Shown here one piece after another: positions 7,627 to 10,302 of a stretch of 10,302 nucleotides of DNA (positions are counted from its first letter, which is position 1; every line of letters begins with the position of its first letter). The translations under genes were made by a program, and so were the position numbers. Below the pieces are notes generated by a model. The model was not told the DNA's origin, searched no databases, and saw nothing but the letters and a program-made list of their open reading frames with translations. Source of the stretch: Ochromonadaceae sp. CCMP2298 (taxonomy: Eukaryota; Sar; Synurophyceae; Ochromonadales; Ochromonadaceae); NCBI GenBank assembly GCA_026770595.1, contig MU634765.1, positions 1-10,302 on the forward strand, in the 5' to 3' direction.

Positions 7627-8253
7627 CTAGCTCTTCCCATCATTGAACTCATTGAAAGCGTCGATAGCTACGAGCATAACGCTGTAGGGAATCAGGGGCC
7701 GCAGAGAGCCTATTGCTATGAGTGGAGTGATGCTCAATGCCGCTGCAACTATGATGTTATTCTCCAGTGGCTGTGGAACTGCATATTGCAGTGTTTTCCG
7801 CACGCCGTGGTACAACCCAAAGAATCTGGATGGTGTCAAAGAAGACAATTGAGCGAGTTGTCACATGCACTAATATATATTTCATTGTGCTGACTTACCC
7901 TGCAAATAGGTAGGTAAATCTCAGCACTTTGCCGGTAGCAATCGATCTTCTCCCGGTCATGGAGGTAGGGTCTTTCAGCACATCCACGACGCCGAAGCAT
8001 GCACCTGTGATGGATCCGCACTAAAACGATCCGAAGAATAGATGAGACAAGAAAGTCATTTTAAGCCCAGCAATCGCGAGCTTACCACAGTGCCGAACGC
8101 GATGCGTCGACCGATCTCAATGAGATCCTTCTCGGGGTTGAATACGTGCGGGGGTACCTCCTCAGGCACGATGGCTGCGGTAGCCGACGCAGATGCGTTC
8201 GTTTTGATAGGAAGAGTGCAGGGCAAATCATCCCAAGCAACTCCGCGTGTCAT
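7627..8253 (-). CDS. Tim17/Tim22/NDUFA11 (B14.7)-like mitochondrial membrane protein (3 exons)
   Basis: Model (minus): exons 8253-8086, 8020-7899 and 7825-7627, with GT-AG introns 8085-8021 (GTAAGC...TTTTAG, 65 nt) and 7898-7826 (GTAAGT...CATCCAG, 73 nt); 162 residues. The spliced chain reads GRRIAFGTV/CGSITGACFGVVDV, then ATGKVLRFTYLFA/GFFGLYHGVRKTLQ, then ENNIIVAAALSITPLIAIGS and a last hydrophobic segment (IPYSVMLVAIDAF). Four Gly/Ala-rich membrane segments, a Y-H-G-V-R basic turn and an E-N-N turn resemble the Tim17/22/23 superfamily. The 162-residue length and the Pro-containing linker after the first segment best fit complex I subunit B14.7/NDUFA11 rather than a protein translocase, but a Tim22-like or OEP16-like role cannot be excluded. 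ATG 8253 is taken as the start; an extra 5' exon is possible because the same frame is open again beyond a stop at 8325-8323. Confidence 0.6.
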
Positions 8254-8322
8254 TCTGATGAAAGGTGGATCCTGCCCGTGCGATGATGCGAAGGGTTCCC
8301 CGATTACCGATCTGTGCTCCCG

Positions 8323-8602
8323 TCAAGTGCGATGTGTTGGGATCCTTCGAGCACGCTGATCGAACAGCAAGGACTCGTAGAAAGAGGACTTGTGCTGCTG
8401 CCTGCTGATGTCCTCAAAGGCAAGCTCCTGGAGATCGTCTGCTTCGACTGTGTGGAACGAGGAAGAGGAAGCAAGAGGCAAAAGCAGACGCGGCGGTTCC
8501 ACCAGTGCGCAAAAAGGCGTCAATACCCAAGAAAAACATGTTACATAACGCCACTTTTTGGGTTCCCGACTTCCCACTTTTTAGCAGTGACCGTTGCATC
8601 AT
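8323..8602 (-). CDS. Tentative small two-exon ORF (about 49 aa)
   Basis: A tentative model joins 8602-8578 to 8447-8323 across a GT-AG intron (8577-8448). That intron ends in a strong polypyrimidine tract plus CACACAG, the best acceptor context in the window. The phases agree, giving MMQRSLLKIEADDLQELAFE and then a charged helix-like stretch with SSFYESLLFDQRARR, ending at the stop 8325-8323. The second exon uses mostly G/C at third positions, like real exons here. An in-frame ATG at 8623 would add seven residues (MEWSVSV). No family is recognised. It could instead be a 5' exon of the neighbouring Tim17-like gene with a different donor, or chance. Confidence 0.3.
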
Positions 8603-8699
8603 GACCGAGACAGACCATTCCATAGGGTGCAGTGATCGATACCAAGAGTGCGGTTTCATTCAGCGACCCATTCAGAAGCTGAAGCAGAAGCAGCGGCGG

Positions 8700-8717
8700 C
8701 AGCAGCAGCAGCAGCAG
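8700..8717 (+). repeat. (CAG)6 microsatellite
   Basis: Six perfect CAG units, extended upstream by degenerate GAAGCAGAAGCAGCGGCGG, end ten bases before the ATG at 8727. It is outside the called reading frame, since a TAG directly precedes that ATG. Confidence 0.9.
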
Positions 8718-8726
8718 TCTCGGTAG

Positions 8727-9599
8727 ATGAAGGACCCATGGCCAACGAGCTTCAGTTTGACGGCCGACGAGAAAGCGCGCTTGAAGAGCACCACCGGCGC
8801 AGCAGCATTTCTTACATCGTCTTTCATTGCTCTGCAGATAATCTTCCAGAGGACAGCTGGCTTAGTGGGACTTCACGCTGCAAGGCCACTGCCCCTCGTT
8901 GCCTCTGTTGGGTTGTGCGCAACTGCTGCGAGTTTGTACGGATGTAATTACGCCGAGAGGAAGATACAGCCTCTACTATCTGGAGCAAAATCTCGGCCCA
9001 CGATAGACCCTTGGGATAAAGATATCCTGCGACGGACGTGTTTTGGAGTCGCTGCGTATATCGCCCTGGATGGTGTTTTGTTTCGCTCCGCTTTCCCATC
9101 GAGTAGTATTGCGCTGGGTGCCTACGCCCACACCCGGCGCACCCTTCGCGGATCCGTGGCATCAGCATCAGCAACAGCTTCTTCTGCCCAGCGGCTTAGT
9201 ATTCAACAGCTTGGCCGTCGATTCGGCTGCCACCAATGCGGTAGTAGACAGATATTCCCGAAAATGAAGTTCATTGCGGACCACATGCCACCGACAAAAT
9301 ACGTCGAAGAGCAGGGGGCGAAGTGGTGGCGCAAGCGACTAGGACTACAAATTCAACAGCGGCTTTGGCCTCAGTGTCAAAGCTGCTTCTCTGTGCAAGG
9401 CGCTGCTGTGCGGCAATGGGGGTACCTTCCTATTTATCATTTCAGATTCCGCTTACGGCATATCGCCCCCCTTGTTGCGTACGCTGTTGATCAGGATAAG
9501 GACATTAGAGAATTCTGCGATAGAATTGTCGAACCACCAATTCAAGCGCTCAGAACTTCTTATAAGAAGCTCAGTATATCGTTGTCGAAGTACTTGTAA
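8727..9599 (+). CDS. Membrane protein with C-terminal CxxC/DH/CxxC zinc (HNH-like) module
   Basis: A 290-residue uninterrupted frame. TAG at 8724-8726 directly precedes the ATG in frame, fixing the start region. Hydrophobic segments lie at about 24-40 (GAAAFLTSSFIALQIIF), 54-72 and 104-118, so the N-terminal half is probably membrane-embedded. A Ser/Ala/Arg-rich linker (about 135-165) leads to a compact module: CHQC (168-171), ADHMPP (184-189, Asp185-His186), a Trp-rich basic stretch (WWRKRLGL) and CQSC (217-220). Two CxxC knuckles flanking a DH motif is the layout of HNH/treble-clef zinc domains, where the His is the general base in active nucleases. Whether this one is catalytic is unknown. 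The tail after residue 255 is charged and helical. I do not recognise a named family. It is divergent from the Tim17-like gene. Confidence 0.65.
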   Translation: MKDPWPTSFSLTADEKARLKSTTGAAAFLTSSFIALQIIFQRTAGLVGLHAARPLPLVASVGLCATAASLYGCNYAERKIQPLLSGAKSRPTIDPWDKDILRRTCFGVAAYIALDGVLFRSAFPSSSIALGAYAHTRRTLRGSVASASATASSAQRLSIQQLGRRFGCHQCGSRQIFPKMKFIADHMPPTKYVEEQGAKWWRKRLGLQIQQRLWPQCQSCFSVQGAAVRQWGYLPIYHFRFRLRHIAPLVAYAVDQDKDIREFCDRIVEPPIQALRTSYKKLSISLSKYL

Positions 9600-10302
9600 A
9601 GGAAACCAGATCGAATTCATAACACAATAGTTAGTCCAGATACTTCAGCACGTTCTAGCTAGCTGCACAACTGATGCAGGCTCTCTACTGTCATTATGGA
9701 CCATCCTGTCCTGGGTCGTCTATGGACGAATATGTGCTTATGTCGCTTGAGGTGTCGGAAGCTTCACGGAGGGGCCCGCGAGAAGAACGAAGTGACCTCC
9801 ACTGTCGAGTTTAGTTTCATCGCTACGGGTGCCCCGGTCCTACGGTGCTCCTGACGCGCCGAGGCGCTTTGCGTTAGTTATCTCTCTATCAACACATTTC
9901 GTGGATATATTATAAATATCTCCCTATCAAGCAAGTCGTCAGGAAGTCTCGTTCGGGGGTTTGTATTTATCCCCCACAATGTCCAGTTCGGTCTTTAAAG
10001 CGCCAATCAGGACTTTAAAGCGCCAGTCGCTCCTAATTTCTCAACTCCTACACATAACTTAATTACAATAATATATATCAATGTGCAATAAACATATTAC
10101 TCTACTAAAATTATATTATAAATGTATATTATATATTTACAAAGGCATAATTACCAAGAATAGGCGCTTTTGTTTTTTGCTTTTTTTGTAGAGGGAAAAT
10201 CATAATTAAACCGATTTTTTTTTTTTTTTTATAAAATATTTTTCGTGGGCAAAAAAAAACAATCCTAGAGGGTGTAAAAGAGGTGGTTTTCCACCAAAAC
10301 TA
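9600..10302. other. Intergenic, increasingly AT-rich; no gene seen
   Basis: After the stop at 9599 there is about 250 bp of ordinary composition; a 46-codon frame at 9674-9814 has no recognisable feature. Near-identical TATCTC(T/C)CTATCAA words occur at 9879-9892 and 9917-9930. From about 10040 the sequence becomes strongly AT-rich with TATA-type words, a T16 run (10215-10230) and an A9 run (10251-10259). No RNA or protein gene was recognised. Confidence 0.6.
9994..10026 (+). repeat. Direct repeat CTTTAAAGCGCCA, 20-bp spacing
   Basis: CTTTAAAGCGCCA occurs at 9993-10005 and 10013-10025, exactly 20 bp apart. Its core AAAGCGCC is found inverted (GGCGCTTT) at 9863-9870 and 10163-10170, giving four copies in about 310 bp. 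Confidence 0.75.

Larger units (their letters stand above)
8254..8726. other. Divergent region between Tim17-like and zinc-module genes
   Basis: This 473-bp region should hold promoters for the two divergent genes. It also contains a minus-strand stretch with coding-like character (see the entry at 8323-8602) and a CAG microsatellite at 8700-8717. Otherwise nothing clear is seen. Confidence 0.5.

Noticed and set aside
8254-8447. Splicing 8447-8307 onto the Tim17-like start via a 53-nt intron (GTAATC...CATCAG)
   Set aside because: Phases agree, but the added sequence would be Ser/Thr-rich without pattern and the intron would be shorter than any other here.
9043-9267. Alternative frame inside the zinc-module gene, with a possible intron 9118-9199
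   Set aside because: It gives smooth-looking sequence, but the primary frame is open for 290 codons and carries CxxC, ADHMPP and CxxC motifs that an intron or frame switch would destroy.
9343-9600. Second alternative frame after 9342 containing FLFIISDSAYG, faintly like TMEM86/YhhN
   Set aside because: The same bases encode the CQSC knuckle in the main frame; the resemblance is short and its acceptor lacks a pyrimidine tract.

Overview
This window is nuclear DNA from a eukaryote, probably a unicellular alga with a secondary, red-derived plastid. Four genes read cleanly only after removal of short GT-AG introns (about 65-153 nt). A eukaryotic initiator tRNA-Met and a gamma subunit of eIF2B are present. 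The serine acetyltransferase starts with a signal peptide followed by an ASAFAP-like motif (ASG|FLLAP), the plastid address used by stramenopile and cryptophyte algae. The exact lineage cannot be told from the sequence alone. All exon joins are predictions from reading frame and splice signals.

Layout. 1-252 (-): 5' end of a lysine-rich, probably nuclear protein running off the window. 253-825: intergenic region with purine-rich DNA, a TATA-like box and two CACGTG boxes. 826-2000 (+): serine O-acetyltransferase, three exons. 2129-3779 (-): M20-family acetylornithine deacetylase, four exons, convergent with the former. 3780-4084: spacer with a 69-bp tandem duplication and eight copies of GGGGAATA. 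4085-5829 (-): eIF2B gamma, four exons. 6040-6111 (+): initiator tRNA-Met with a T6 terminator. 6112-6344: short repeats and a perfect 13-bp hairpin. 6345-6884 (+): single-exon RRM-like protein. 6885-7626: G-rich non-coding spacer. 7627-8253 (-): Tim17/Tim22/NDUFA11-like mitochondrial membrane protein, three exons. 8323-8602 (-): tentative two-exon small ORF. 8727-9599 (+): membrane protein with a C-terminal CxxC...DH...CxxC zinc/HNH-like module. 9600-10302: apparently non-coding, becoming strongly AT-rich.

Functionally the window is mostly housekeeping: cysteine synthesis (plastid), arginine/ornithine synthesis, and translation initiation, where eIF2B recycles the eIF2 that carries the initiator tRNA encoded 210 bp away. 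No operon logic is implied. I see no clear new multi-gene system. The least familiar protein is the membrane-anchored HNH-like protein at 8727-9599. Non-coding items worth checking are the G4-capable octamer array, the 13-bp hairpin and the repeated GGCGCTTT motif.
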